Origin: Emiliania huxleyi CCMP1516 | Taxonomy: Eukaryota; Haptophyta; Isochrysidales; Noelaerhabdaceae | Direction of reading: 5' to 3' | Length of the DNA stretch: 24,695 nt | NCBI RefSeq assembly: GCF_000372725.1 | Contig: NW_005199497.1 | Coordinates: forward strand, 43,859 to 68,553 | Shown: one piece after another, positions 16,434 to 24,695 of the stretch | How positions within the stretch are numbered: position 1 is the first letter of the stretch | Layout: every line of letters begins with the position of its first letter | Made by a program: the position numbers and the translations under genes | The notes under the pieces: generated by a model | Databases searched by the model: none | The model's input: the letters and a program-made list of their open reading frames with translations, nothing else | What the model was told of the DNA's origin: nothing

Positions 16434-17285
16434 TCAAAGGGTGACCTGTCGCCCTGGTGGCGAGATCGGCGGCATGTACGACCCCACCTCGCCGTGGTCG
16501 TGCACCCCTCTCCGCGAAAAGTTGTCGATAACGACGGTGAGGCCCTCGGGTGCCAGCATGATCTCGCGCTTCAGCCGGTCCGCCACCCCCATGTTGTCCA
16601 TGCAAAACCAAAAGGTGACGCACGCACAGACAATGTTGAACGAGAACTCGAGCACGTGCGCTGGCTTCTCCCCCCAAGCCGGGTGATTGTAGATGACGAG
16701 CTGCGAGGCGGCCACACACAATGAGACGACGGCCGCGCCCGCCAGCAGTCTGCCGCCCGCCCGGTCCTGCACCCGCAGGATGGCGCAGACAACCAGCGAC
16801 TCTGCACCCGCCAGGAAGAGCTCGTTTGTGTACTCAATCTCGTGGGCAATCGTCTCGTAGCGGTGTAGGTTGACGATCACGAGGAGCGCAGCGACGCAGG
16901 TGCTGCCAACGCTAAAGAATACGAGCACCTTGAGCAGGATCTGCGAGGCGTACTGCCGCTCTGGCGCGCACACAACAGACAGGACCGTCACCAAAGCAAA
17001 GCTAAACGCCGAGATGAACTCGATCCTGTGGAACAAGACGGTCTCTGCGTGGTCGCGGTGCGGCGTCGCGACTGTGATCAGGCAAACAATTTGGGTGCCA
17101 AGGAATGTGGCCGAGAGCAGCGAGAGGAGGAGGTTGCTGTTGGAGATGGCACGCAGCTCCGAGAGCCTTGCGAGCACTAGCACATTTGTGTCTCGCCGCA
17201 GCGGCTGGCAGTGCTCGGACCCAGGGAGGAGACAGCAGGTTTGCCTTCGCGTTGCGTCTACCGCGTGGCCGTGTTCGTGGTCCAT
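16434..17285 (-). CDS. Six-helix membrane protein of unknown family, 283 aa
   Basis: The frame runs from ATG 17285 to TGA 16434-16436 with no intron. About 45 hydrophilic residues precede the membrane part. Hydrophobic segments, in order: LLLSLLSATFLGTQIVCLIT, FISAFSFALVTVLSVVC, LLKVLVFFSVGSTCVAALLV, LFLAGAESLVVCAIL, LLAGAAVVSLCVAASQLVI, and FSFNIVCACVTFWFCMDN. Charged residues sit in the loops (HRYETIAHEIEYTNE). The C-terminal 50 residues (LKREIMLAPEGLTVVIDNFS onward) are soluble. I do not recognise the family; a transporter, channel or receptor-like protein are all possible. Long hydrophobic segments at regular spacing make it a real membrane protein rather than a shadow frame. It is convergent with the four-helix gene. 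Confidence 0.65.
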   Translation of the reverse strand: MDHEHGHAVDATRRQTCCLLPGSEHCQPLRRDTNVLVLARLSELRAISNSNLLLSLLSATFLGTQIVCLITVATPHRDHAETVLFHRIEFISAFSFALVTVLSVVCAPERQYASQILLKVLVFFSVGSTCVAALLVIVNLHRYETIAHEIEYTNELFLAGAESLVVCAILRVQDRAGGRLLAGAAVVSLCVAASQLVIYNHPAWGEKPAHVLEFSFNIVCACVTFWFCMDNMGVADRLKREIMLAPEGLTVVIDNFSRRGVHDHGEVGSYMPPISPPGRQVTL

Positions 17286-17499
17286 GAGATTCCGTCGAAG
17301 AGCTGCGGACTGGTGGGACTCTCTGGGACGGCCGCTTGCGACGCCCGACAGTTTCCTTTCGGCATCATCATCACAGCATTGTTGAGCACTTGAGCACGGG
17401 ATAGGGTCGATTCCGCGTGGTACGGGACCCCTCGATCGTCTCGCCCTCCCTCACTGGAGTGTTCATTGGGGGCGGGGGGTCATAACAAACACGGTACAG
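17286..17499. other. Upstream region of the six-helix gene
   Basis: Probable promoter and 5' UTR of the (-) gene at 16434-17285, and possibly the 3' end of the weak (-) gene to its right. No clear signals are seen apart from a G-run at 17468-17480. Confidence 0.3.
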
Positions 17500-18136
17500 G
17501 AAGGATCGAGGTGCACGCTGCCGAAGCAGTGTCGATGTGTCGTCCCCCCTCTCCCCGACGGCGATGGCGAGGGCCCCTCGGCTTGCCCTTGTCGGAGCGC
17601 GGCTTCCTCTTGCTGGTGGCCTCGAGCTGCGCCGCTTCGGCCAGGATCCCCTTCTTCAGCAGATCGCCGTGGCAGGACTCAATCCTTCCCGCGCACAGTG
17701 AGAACGAGATCCGTGCCGTCTCGGACCCTCTGTGCCAGTTCGCGAAGCGCCGCTGACCGTGTCCTCCAAAGTCGATCGGCCTTCATGCCGTCCAGGAACG
17801 CGTCGGCGGTCTCAAGGACGCGACCCTCGCTGGAGCGCACCCCCCTTGCTGGCATGGCCCGGTCGACTCCGTGCCGCGTCGCGGCGGCGCGCGCCGAGGC
17901 AGCATCACCCTGACCCTCCCCCCACATTGCATACCCGCCCGGAGTGCCTCCGTGGCGCAGGCGCACCCTCCATGGTGCCCCCTGCGATCGAAGCACGTGA
18001 GCTCCCTGGCCCTTTTCCAGTCGTGAAGGGCGGTCGCTCGGGGTGTCGCCTCTTCTTTGTTCGAATGTATTTCAATCCATCCTTCACGAAGCCTTCCCAT
18101 GTAGCTAGCGTTCTTTGCGAATGTCTCGAAATCCAT
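17500..18136 (-). CDS. Possible split gene of unknown function (weak)
   Basis: From ATG 18136 the minus strand reads MDFETFAKNASYMGRLREGW, then IEIHSNKEEATPRATALHDW, then KRARELTCFDRRG, text that looks like an ordered, charged protein. Downstream, one frame (about 17840-17679) gives VLETADAFLDGMKADRLW and ALRELAQRVRDGTDLVL. Another (about 17780-17500) gives IESCHGDLLKKGILAEAAQL followed by a basic KRKPRSDKGKPRGP tail. The pieces lie in different frames and would need one or two introns, whose boundaries I could not fix. A TATA-like stretch (ATAAATATATA, 18283-18293) lies about 150 bp upstream. No family is recognised. The alternative is that only the first exon is real, or that this is a decaying gene. 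Confidence 0.32.
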
Positions 18137-18374
18137 GGCCAGCAGGCGCTGTCTGCTCGCGGTCTGTGTGGGCCGCGCTCGTCCTCCTCGCGCCCTTCTT
18201 TCGTCCTCCGCGCAGAACGGCACCGATCTCGACGCCGATTATGCCCGGATGGGATCGCGACGCCAAAACATGGAATGAAAAGATAAATATATACGGACGT
18301 ACGAACGTACGAACGTACCAGGAATCAAAACGGTGTCGCAGGAGGGCGCTCCCTTTGCACGGCGCGCTGCGCTG
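18137..18374. other. Intergenic region with GTACGAAC repeat
   Basis: It holds an AT-rich TATA-like segment (18280-18294) followed by GGACGTACGAACGTACGAACGTACC (about 18295-18319), which is made of GTACGAAC units. It separates the NHL-BTB gene (stop at 18375) from the weak gene to the left, both on the minus strand. Confidence 0.5.
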
Positions 18375-20267
18375 TCACACACTGCTGCCACTCGTGCCGA
18401 GCGGCGAGCGATCGCAGAGTGCGGAGCGCTGCCCCTCACTCATGCCCGCTCCCACCACCACCCGGACCTTCTCGAGCTCCACGTCGCGCGCCGCCACCGT
18501 CCCCTTCAGCTCCGCCACCTGGTCGAGCGCGTCGCCGAGCAGCCCCTTGGCCACGCCAAAGTCGCGCAGCTGCTCCACGCCGCCGCTCGCGCGCACCTCG
18601 GCGGCGTGGTCAGCCACGAAGCGGCGGCACTGCGCGAGGAGGCGCCCGTCGCTCATCGTGTGCGCCGCCTCGAGCAGCGGCACGGCGGTCGCCGGCGCGA
18701 CGCTCTCCTGCAGCGCCTGCGCGCAGAGCAGCTCGAGGCGCGGCACCTGGTACATCTGCGCCAGCTCCCGCAGGTCGAGCGCGCGCTGCGCCCTGCCGCC
18801 CTCCTCCTCGCCGAGGTCGAGCTGGTCGGTGAGGAGGTAGCGGACAAGGGCAGTGAAGCTGGCGAGGTCGGTGTGGGACACCGTGACCTCGGCGGCGTCG
18901 CGCTCCTTCATGCCGATGCCAAACATGGTCCGAAAGACAACGGACCGGGCGCAGAGGTTGGCCTTGGTGACGTACTCGATGCGCTCCCGACTGTCGCCGA
19001 CCAGGAAGGTGACTTTACCCTCTGGGAGGGTGGCGTCGCCCCACGTCTTCGCCATGTCGGCGGAGAAGGTGGAGGGCGGAACGACGATCGGGGCAAAGGA
19101 GGGAGGCGGAGGAGGCGCCGCCACGCAGACCTGGCGGAGGCCTTCTCCCGAACTGACCAGCAGCGTGCTGCCGTCTGGGCTGATGGCGACATCGAATGGT
19201 CCGGTGAGCTCCGCCGCATCGCCAACCCCATCGGCGCTGCCCTCGGTGCTACTGCCCGCGACCGTCGTCACCTCGCCCGTCGCCACCTCCACCCGCCGGA
19301 TCTTGTGGTTCTCACAGTCCGCCACAAACAGCGCGCCGCGGTCTGGGCTGATGGCGATGCCACTTGGATAGAAGAATTGCGCCGCGTCGCCCACGCCATC
19401 GGCGCTGCCCCTGGTGCCACTGCCTGCGATCGTCGTCACCTCTCCCGTCGCCACCTCCACCCGCCGGATCTTGTGGTTCTCTTGGTCCGCCACAAACAGC
19501 GCGCTGCCGCCTGGGCTGATGGCAAGGCCGCGTGGGCCGCAGAAATTTGCCGCGTCGCCCACGCCGTCCGCGTCGCCGCGCGCGCCGCTGCCCGCGACCG
19601 TCGTCACCTCGCCCGTCGCCACCTCCACCCGCCGGATCTTGCCGCCACCATGGTCCGCCACAAACAGCGCGCCGTCTGGGCTGATGGCCATGCCAAATGG
19701 GCAGCAGAACTGCGCCGCGTCGCCCACGCCATCCGCGTCGCCCGCCTCGCCGCTCCCAGCGAGGGTGGTCACCTCGCCAGTCGCCACCTCCACCCGCCGG
19801 ATCTCGTCCTTCATGAAGTCCGTCACAAACGCAGCGCTCCCGTCCGGGCTGGCGGCAACGGTGTAGTCGTCGTCACTTGCCGGCAAGGCTGCCACGCGGC
19901 GCACGCGCCCGGCCGCCGAGACGTGCAGCAGCGAGTCCTCGGTCGCGATATACCAGGCGCCCGCGTGGTCGCTCGCGACGCCAACCGGACCGGTCTCCAG
20001 AGGGCCGTCCTCGCCCTCGAGCGGCAGCGTGGTGACCTGGCCGACGACGCGCGCGCCAAAGATGGGTACCTCGAAGCCATCCGCGACCGGCACGGGCTCC
20101 TCGTCCCCGTCCTCGTCCCCGTCCCCGTCCGGGGGCGCTTCGCCACACAGTACATGGATTCGGGACAAGGGCTTGGTAGGGTATCGAAGCAAATGAGGAG
20201 GGGCTCTCGCTGCCGCGGCGCCCCTGTCGGTGCGAAGGCGCCCGGCGGCCGCGCGCTTGGTGCCCAC
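18375..20267 (-). CDS. NHL-repeat propeller fused to BTB/POZ and BACK-like domain, about 630 aa
   Basis: The frame opens at about 20267 with a GTG, and no in-frame ATG precedes the first repeat, so the true start must lie in an upstream exon. Candidates are the ATG at 20371 (MEDKLPGVSTKRS) or at 20331 (MPKDTSQS), both in other frames. Residues 35-65 are an acidic DGDGDEDGDEE stretch. From about 85 to 375 run NHL-type repeats with the pattern IRRVEVATGEVTTVAGSG-DADGVGDAA-F--P-G-AISPDG-ALFVAD; the four central ones are 56 residues each. A Pro-rich linker leads to a BTB/POZ domain (VTFLVGDSRERIEYVTKANL, then CARSVVFRTMF and SFTALVRYLLTDQL) and BACK-like helices (LRELAQMYQVPRLELLCAQA). A short coiled coil (LDQVAELKGTVAARDVELEK) follows. 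BTB proteins dimerise and often bind cullin 3; the propeller could hold the substrate (inference). Confidence 0.83.
   Translation of the reverse strand: MGTKRAAAGRLRTDRGAAAARAPPHLLRYPTKPLSRIHVLCGEAPPDGDGDEDGDEEPVPVADGFEVPIFGARVVGQVTTLPLEGEDGPLETGPVGVASDHAGAWYIATEDSLLHVSAAGRVRRVAALPASDDDYTVAASPDGSAAFVTDFMKDEIRRVEVATGEVTTLAGSGEAGDADGVGDAAQFCCPFGMAISPDGALFVADHGGGKIRRVEVATGEVTTVAGSGARGDADGVGDAANFCGPRGLAISPGGSALFVADQENHKIRRVEVATGEVTTIAGSGTRGSADGVGDAAQFFYPSGIAISPDRGALFVADCENHKIRRVEVATGEVTTVAGSSTEGSADGVGDAAELTGPFDVAISPDGSTLLVSSGEGLRQVCVAAPPPPPSFAPIVVPPSTFSADMAKTWGDATLPEGKVTFLVGDSRERIEYVTKANLCARSVVFRTMFGIGMKERDAAEVTVSHTDLASFTALVRYLLTDQLDLGEEEGGRAQRALDLRELAQMYQVPRLELLCAQALQESVAPATAVPLLEAAHTMSDGRLLAQCRRFVADHAAEVRASGGVEQLRDFGVAKGLLGDALDQVAELKGTVAARDVELEKVRVVVGAGMSEGQRSALCDRSPLGTSGSSV
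19258..19815 (-). repeat. 168-bp NHL-coding repeats
   Basis: The segment encoding IRRVEVATGEVTT recurs at about 19264-19300, 19432-19468, 19600-19636 and 19765-19804, with a period of 168 bp (56 codons). Copies are nearly the same in DNA, which shows recent homogenisation. Confidence 0.85.
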
Positions 20268-20517
20268 GCCGACCGGCTGCTCTCGCGGCGCCGGTCACGT
20301 CTCGCGCGCTCTGCGAAGTGTCTTTTGGCATGTGAGCGCTTTGTGGAGACGCCAGGAAGCTTGTCTTCCATGTCTGCGGCCGCGGGTGTGTGGGCGGGCC
20401 CGACGGGCTGGGCGAAGCTCCGTGCCTCTAAACAACAAACATACCTAAAATCGTCGTGCCGCCGCTCCTTACCGTGCCGCTCCTTCTCACAGGGACCGCG
20501 AGGCGTCGACTCGAAAT

Positions 20518-23425
20518 CTACTCGAGGAGGCACGTGAAGTTGGCCTGGCGCGAGCCATTGTCGCCGTTGACAATGTAGTCGCCTGTTCGCAGGCAGGGCC
20601 GCGCGTGAGGACGGACACTCTCTAAGAGCGAGGTCAAGAGCCGAAGCGCGCCGAGGTAGCCGAAAAGGGCAACTTCCTCCTTTGTCCATCCAGCGAGCGC
20701 GTTGAGTCCAGGCACACCAACGTTGCCGAGGACGTCGTTGACCCAGCCGCCCACCCCCTTAGGGATCGCCCCGTAGTACGGGAAGTTGCCGAGGCAGCCA
20801 AACGGGTCTTTGCCACTGTAGTGATCGTGGTAGCTTGCCATCTTGCAGTTGGCGATGGCCAGCTTGGGCGGGCAGGCCTTCGGGTGTTTGAGGAGCGACT
20901 TGCGCACATCGATCGCCTTGCAGGAGGGAGGGGGGCGGGGGGAGGGGCGGTTGAAGTAGGGGTGAAGTAGGGGTGTAGGAGTCGAAGTGCGTGTGAGGGC
21001 GCGCCCAAGTGATCGGCAGCGTGATCCAGACCACGGTGAGGGTCACATCGTCCTGCGCCGTCGTCGTGCCCCAGAAGGGGTTGTTGAGCACCTTGAGGCC
21101 CTTGAGCGTGCACACGAGCGGCCGGCCGGCGCGCTGGCACCTAGTAAACACGGAGAGCTGGCTGGCAGAGCTGGTGTGCCTGGGGGAAGGGGGGGGGGGG
21201 CAAGAGGTGCGCTCCAAGTCATGTAGTCGCAGAGGTACTGCCACGGCGAGCATGTCCCCCCATCGCCTTGTCCCGGCGGCGGCCAACTGACCTCCTTGCA
21301 CTGCGTGTAGTCGCAGGGCACCTTGTCACCCCCCGGCCAGTCCTTGTCCTTGGTCAGGTCCGGGTACGAGCACTCGCCCTGGTAGTGCTCCGGGTTGTTG
21401 TCCAGGATGTGGTTGAGGACGTACAGGGGACGGACAGCCTTGCCCTTCCGGAGTGCATTAGGCTGAAAGGGTGTCGGCTGCACGCCGAAGCAAGACGCGA
21501 GCGAGGAACCCATGTAGGCCGACCCTGGCTCGGGCTTGTCTGCGTACGGGTCGAAGGTCCACGTCCACGGGGCCCCGGACGCACGCTGTCCGCGCAGCTG
21601 CTCGCAGCAGCTGGCATCCTCCTTCTTCCACGGGCCATGCCCGTAGTTGTTGATCATCACAGCTGCCTAGACAGTCAGGGGAAGGAAGCAGGGGAGTGAG
21701 AAGCAGCATGTGCGAGCGAGAGACAGCCGGGAGGGCACTGGCCGCCTTTGAGACGCCCTGCGCGATGGTGCCGGCCAGACCGGTCGACTCGAGCACGCCG
21801 CCGTCAGAGAAGAAGCAGCGCGTCGGCTCGCTGAGTGGGCCGACGAAGTCGGTCGGCATGGGCTTGAACTCGTAGGTAATGTCGGCCGCAGGGTACAGCG
21901 GGGAGATGCAGGTAAAAAGCGAGCCGATGAGGCCAGATGGGGCGTCCTCGGGCTGGAATTGCGTGACGAAATCTGCCGTCAGGGACATGACCGCCTCTGG
22001 GGACAGGTGCTCCGAGGAGGTGATGGGCGCGCACGGAATGCAGCTCGGCTTATCCACCCAAGTCGACGAGGGCTGCGAGTTGGAGAGGAACTGCACGTTC
22101 GGCGGGTCGACGCAGCAGGTGCCGAGGTTGCGGTCGAAGGTCATCGGACCGTTGTCCTTGCTCGGGTCGCTCACATTCTTCGGGTCGTACTGCGTGATGG
22201 CCATCCCGGGCGTAAAGGTGTACGGCACGACGCTCACGTTGTGGTAGTTGGGCTGCAGCTGCAGCGCCTTGTAGATGCCGATGCCCATGCCCTTCCTCTC
22301 CGCATTCTTCTTCGCCTCCTCCACTGTCTCCTCCTCGTCGTTCTTGGGGTGGTAGACAAAGGTAGAAACCTCGCGGGCCCAGCAGGCGAGCGGGCCAAGG
22401 AAGTTGCGGTAGCCCACGCCTGTAACCTGACGGCAGCAGCGGCGGGCTCCAGTAGGGTGAGCGGTCGGGTAAGAGGCGGGATAGTAGCAGGGAGGGGCTG
22501 TGGTGGGCGGGCAGCTCACCTGGATCATTTGCGTGTGCGCCATCGGGGTCGGCGCGCCGGGGCGCGGGTAGGCGACCTCGCACTCATCGACGTCGGCGAG
22601 GCAGGCCACGTCGGAGACCTGGTCGGGGCCCGAGGCCGTGTACTTGTTTTGCGAGATGCCGAGGGGGGAGAGAAAGAAGTTGAAAAAGAACATTCGGGCA
22701 TAGGAGGCGAAGCCGATGGAGAAGCTGGGCAGGCACAGCCACCCGTAGTTTGGCCAGCAGCCGCGGCCGACGCACTTGCCAAAGGAGAGGATGCGGGCGA
22801 CGAAGCCAAAGGGGAGCGACATGATGGCGCCGGATATAACGCCGGGGTTGAGTCCTCCTTGCCGACGGACCATCCAATTGTAGTAGCCAGTCTCCGGCTT
22901 GTCGCCGCAGGCCTTTGAGTTGTCCGTGAGGAGGTCGTCCCACGTAATCGAGTTCGGGTCCGAGTTCGCGCTGGTGTTGAGGAAGTTGACCGGGTCAAGC
23001 TTGGGGCAGGGCTTGTCAAAGTTGTTGAAGCCAGTCGGCTCAGGGTTGGCGTAGCAGTACGTCTGGCTGGCAAGGTATCCGCCAGAGACGCCTGGCAGAG
23101 GGTGGGAGGGTGAGTTGTGCGGGGCAGTCAGGCCGAGGCGGGGCAGGAGCGAGGCACCCGCCATCACGTCGAACTCGTCAAGGGCCGGTTTGTCACCGTT
23201 CGGGCCGACGCAAACCTTGTGCAGGCCGCGAAAGATGCCGTACGCGCTTGCGACGGGCAGGAGGCCGCCGCCGTTGAGCACGAGCGCGGTCTTGAATGGT
23301 CGCTGCGGCGCTGCGGCCGCTGCGGCGCGAGCGGTCGTTTTCTTGCCCTCGCGCTCCTTGGCGCGGAGCCCTTTCACGTAGGACGCCTTGGGCGCTGGGA
23401 TGGTGGGTCGCGCGACGAAGCTCAT
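20518..23425 (-). CDS. Patatin/cPLA2-like acylhydrolase, six exons, about 828 aa
   Basis: The start is ATG 23425. Proposed exons: 23425-23158, 23091-22520, 22426-21739, 21662-21239, 21140-21005, 20916-20518; all phases join and the total is divisible by three. The product would hydrolyse acyl esters such as phospholipids. LNGGGLLPVASAYGIFRGL (residues 50-68) supplies the glycine-rich oxyanion loop. AGVSGG supplies the nucleophile elbow with Ser92, and FFSDGGVLESTGL supplies the catalytic Asp in DGG. Family members use this Ser-Asp dyad. Hydrophobic stretches (GVISGAIMSLPFGFVARIL and ARMFFFNFFLSPLGI) may touch membranes; there is no signal peptide. Introns 1 (66 nt) and 2 (93 nt) are multiples of three without stops, so they look coding unless compared with the second copy or the motif. 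Introns 1-4 can be GT-AG; the last (21004-20917) fits only GC-AG. The fourth intron's limits are uncertain; an alternative keeps more residues after YLCDYMTW. Confidence 0.83.
23092..23157 (-). other. 66-nt intron interrupting the GVSGG nucleophile motif
   Basis: On the minus strand the intron starts GTGCCTCGC and ends CTCTGCCAG. Removal restores AGVSGG. The shorter copy at 24165 carries AGVSGG without any interruption, which proves the intron by comparison. Confidence 0.85.
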
Positions 23426-23829
23426 CGAGGGAGTAGAGGAAAGGCCGCGGAAGTAGAGGAAAGGCCGCGGAAGTAGTGGAGGAAGTGACAGCGGCCCGCG
23501 CGTGTTGGTCCCTGAAATGATGAAGGACGCCGCATTTCACCGGTTTTCTTTTATTTATTTTCACAGCTTGAGAAAATACCTCCTATGGCGCTGTGCGCTG
23601 GCCTGTGAGAGGTTGAGGTGCGAGCCCTGGAGGCCCTGGGGATGGGGGGGACTACCCGCGGGCTTAGAAGGCCCGCGCGCAGGGGGGTGGGGCATTGATT
23701 CACACAAGGCTGTTGTTCATCTTTCTACATACATACATACAAGGCGGACGCATCACACCCGCCGCCCCCGCGCGCGCCCCGCCCCGGCCGGGAGAAAAGA
23801 AAGGCGTTTCGGTTTCTTTTTGTGCCTTC
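23426..23829. other. Spacer between the two lipase copies, with simple repeats
   Basis: A 20-bp tandem duplication (AAGTAGAGGAAAGGCCGCGG-like) lies at about 23434-23473, directly before the start of the complete lipase gene. An (ACAT)n run is at 23726-23741. A G-rich stretch occupies 23620-23690. No further lipase exons are found here, so the second copy does not continue. Confidence 0.6.
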
Positions 23830-24165
23830 CGACTCGTCGAAGGGCGTGCCGTCCTTGTTGGCGTAGCAGTACGTCTGGCTGGCAAGGTATCCGCCAGAGA
23901 CGCCTGCCATGACGTCGAACTGGTCGAGGGCACAGGGCACGTCGCCAACGTTGGCCTTGTACAGGCCGCGAAAGATGCCGTACGCGCTTGCGACGGGCAG
24001 GAGGCCGCCGCCGTTGAGCACGAGCGCGGTCTTGAATGATTGCTTCGGCGCTGCGGCCGCTGCGGCGCGAGCGGTCGTTTTCTTGCCCTCGCGCTCCTTG
24101 GCGCGGAGCCCTTCCACGTAGGACGCCTTGGGCGCTGGGATGGTTGGGCGCGCGACGAAGCTCAT
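23830..24165 (-). pseudogene. Truncated copy of the patatin-like gene (5' end only, intronless)
   Basis: From ATG 24165 the first 102 or so residues match the complete gene closely: MSFVARPTIPAPKASYV, the GKKTTARAAAAAAP linker, ALVLNGGGLLPVASAYGIF, then FDVMAGVSGGYLASQTYCYAN. Differences cluster in AYGIFRGLYKANVGDVPC-ALDQF. After YCYAN it reads KDGTPFDESE and loses all similarity; the frame then runs into low-complexity Gly/Arg text. It keeps the glycine loop and the serine but lacks the DGG aspartate, so it cannot be an active hydrolase on its own. It lacks the 66-nt intron of the complete copy. It may be a decayed duplicate or a gene with unrecognised later exons; only about 400 bp separate it from the complete gene, which argues for truncation. 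Confidence 0.82.
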
Positions 24166-24184
24166 CGAGGAAGTAGGATTTCTA

Positions 24185-24460
24185 GAGCTCGCGGGCCGTG
24201 GGTGCGAGCGGCCGGCCGCGCGGCTCTTCTCCAACCCTGCGGGCGACTACGGGTCGATGGTCAACGAGCGAGTGGGCTCGGGCGAGTGGGAGGAGGCGGA
24301 CGAGCTGGGCGAGACGTGGGCGAGCCGCAACGCCTTCTCGTACGGCCGCGGCGCCGAGAAGGGACAGGCGCGCGCCGACGTGCTCGAGACGCTGCTCGCG
24401 TCGACCGAGCGCGTCGTGCAGATGATCGACAGCGTCGAGTATGGGCTGACGGACATCCAG
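24185..24460 (+). CDS. CHLH: Magnesium chelatase subunit H, one internal exon (partial)
   Basis: The frame reads ERPAARLFSNPAGDYGSMVN, ERVGSGEWEEADELGETWAS, RNAFSYGRGAEKGQARADVL, then VQMIDSVEYGLTDIQ. This is the highly conserved late region of ChlH (family text ARLFSNPAGDYGSMVNERVG ... VEYGLTDIQEYYANTG). ChlH is the porphyrin-binding subunit of the plastid enzyme that inserts Mg into protoporphyrin IX, the first committed step to chlorophyll. The exon ends CAG at 24460 before a GTGCCC donor. The 5' boundary is unclear; TTTCTAG at 24178-24184 could be an acceptor. The preceding roughly 1000 residues of ChlH should lie to the left on the plus strand but are absent: the truncated lipase copy on the other strand occupies that space. 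This is thus an isolated fragment, a gene broken by rearrangement, or an assembly join. Confidence 0.85.
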
Positions 24461-24695
24461 GTGCCCTCTCTCTCTCTCCCTCTCTCTCTCTCTCTCCCTC
24501 TCTCCCTCTCCCGGCGCTCACTCGGAGATCTCTGTCGGGGATCACTTTTTGCCACGGACGATCACTGGCGACACCTCCCCTTCCCTGGAGTGCCTCCGGA
24601 TGGGGCCGAGCAGCCCGAGGCCGGTCCTCGCTAGGGCGGTCCGAGCCGAATCGGGCGCGAGCGCCTCTTACGCCTGCTGGGGAAGCCGCCGAGAT
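24461..24695 (+). other. Intron after the CHLH exon, with CT-rich microsatellite
   Basis: It starts GTGCCC, then a (CT)n/(CCCT)n tract runs at about 24466-24511. No frame to the window edge encodes the expected next CHLH residues (EYYANTG), so the next exon lies outside or is missing. Confidence 0.7.

Noticed and set aside
18333..20537. 734-codon plus-strand frame across the NHL-BTB gene
   Set aside because: It is the shadow of the minus-strand gene, rich in Arg, His and Ala, with no domain; the minus strand gives clear NHL and BTB domains.
21959..22918. 319-codon plus-strand frame over the lipase gene
   Set aside because: It lies opposite confirmed lipase exons and has composition typical of a complementary frame.
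1..24695. CRISPR arrays, rRNA genes, bacterial operons or integrated phage
   Set aside because: No regularly spaced repeat-spacer array, rRNA core sequence, Shine-Dalgarno-led gene strings or phage genes were seen. The tandem repeats present are in-frame coding repeats or microsatellites.

Overview
The window looks like nuclear DNA of a GC-rich unicellular alga. Genes are split by short introns of about 66-170 nt, and several introns fit a GC-AG boundary better than GT-AG. Proteins are typically eukaryotic (SEC16, PEX16, a neuferricin-like cytochrome b5 protein, BTB/POZ, ARM repeats). One exon encodes magnesium chelatase subunit H, so the organism makes chlorophyll. High GC, GC-AG introns and long proteins with homogenised repeats fit a haptophyte such as Emiliania or Prymnesium relatives. 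A pelagophyte is possible, and the species cannot be fixed from the sequence alone.

Layout. 38-529 (+) is the last exon of a SEC16-like COPII scaffold. 950-3472 (-) encodes a secreted catalase-like haem protein. It is divergent from a neuferricin-like membrane haem-binding protein (3605-4536, +; one 77-nt intron). 5248-6702 (-) is a secreted ferritin-like protein of the VioB/RebD type. 6967-7581 (+) is a small secreted or organelle-targeted protein of unknown function. 7582-9350 is gene-poor, with simple repeats and an in-frame duplicated segment. 9351-9665 is a relic of the 3' end of an ARM-repeat gene, followed directly by an intact ARM-repeat gene (9865-12093, +) with eleven 41-residue repeats.

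13095-14165 (+) is the core of PEX16, with its N-terminal exon unresolved. 14857-16211 (+) is a split gene for a four-helix membrane protein of ORAI-like layout, convergent with an unknown six-helix membrane protein (16434-17285, -). A weak split gene lies at about 17500-18136 (-). 18375-20267 (-) is a fusion of an NHL propeller and a BTB/POZ domain. 20518-23425 (-) is a six-exon patatin/cPLA2-like acylhydrolase. A truncated second copy of its 5' end (about 23830-24165, -) lacks the first intron. The window ends with an isolated internal CHLH exon (24185-24460, +) and its following intron.

These are eukaryotic genes with their own promoters, so they need not work together. Three links are worth noting. 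Three neighbouring genes encode iron or haem proteins with secretory signals or a membrane anchor (950-6702). Two genes look like ubiquitin-ligase substrate adaptors with recently homogenised recognition repeats (ARM and NHL-BTB). The right end (23,426-24,695) is a rearranged patchwork of a truncated lipase copy and a truncated chlorophyll gene.
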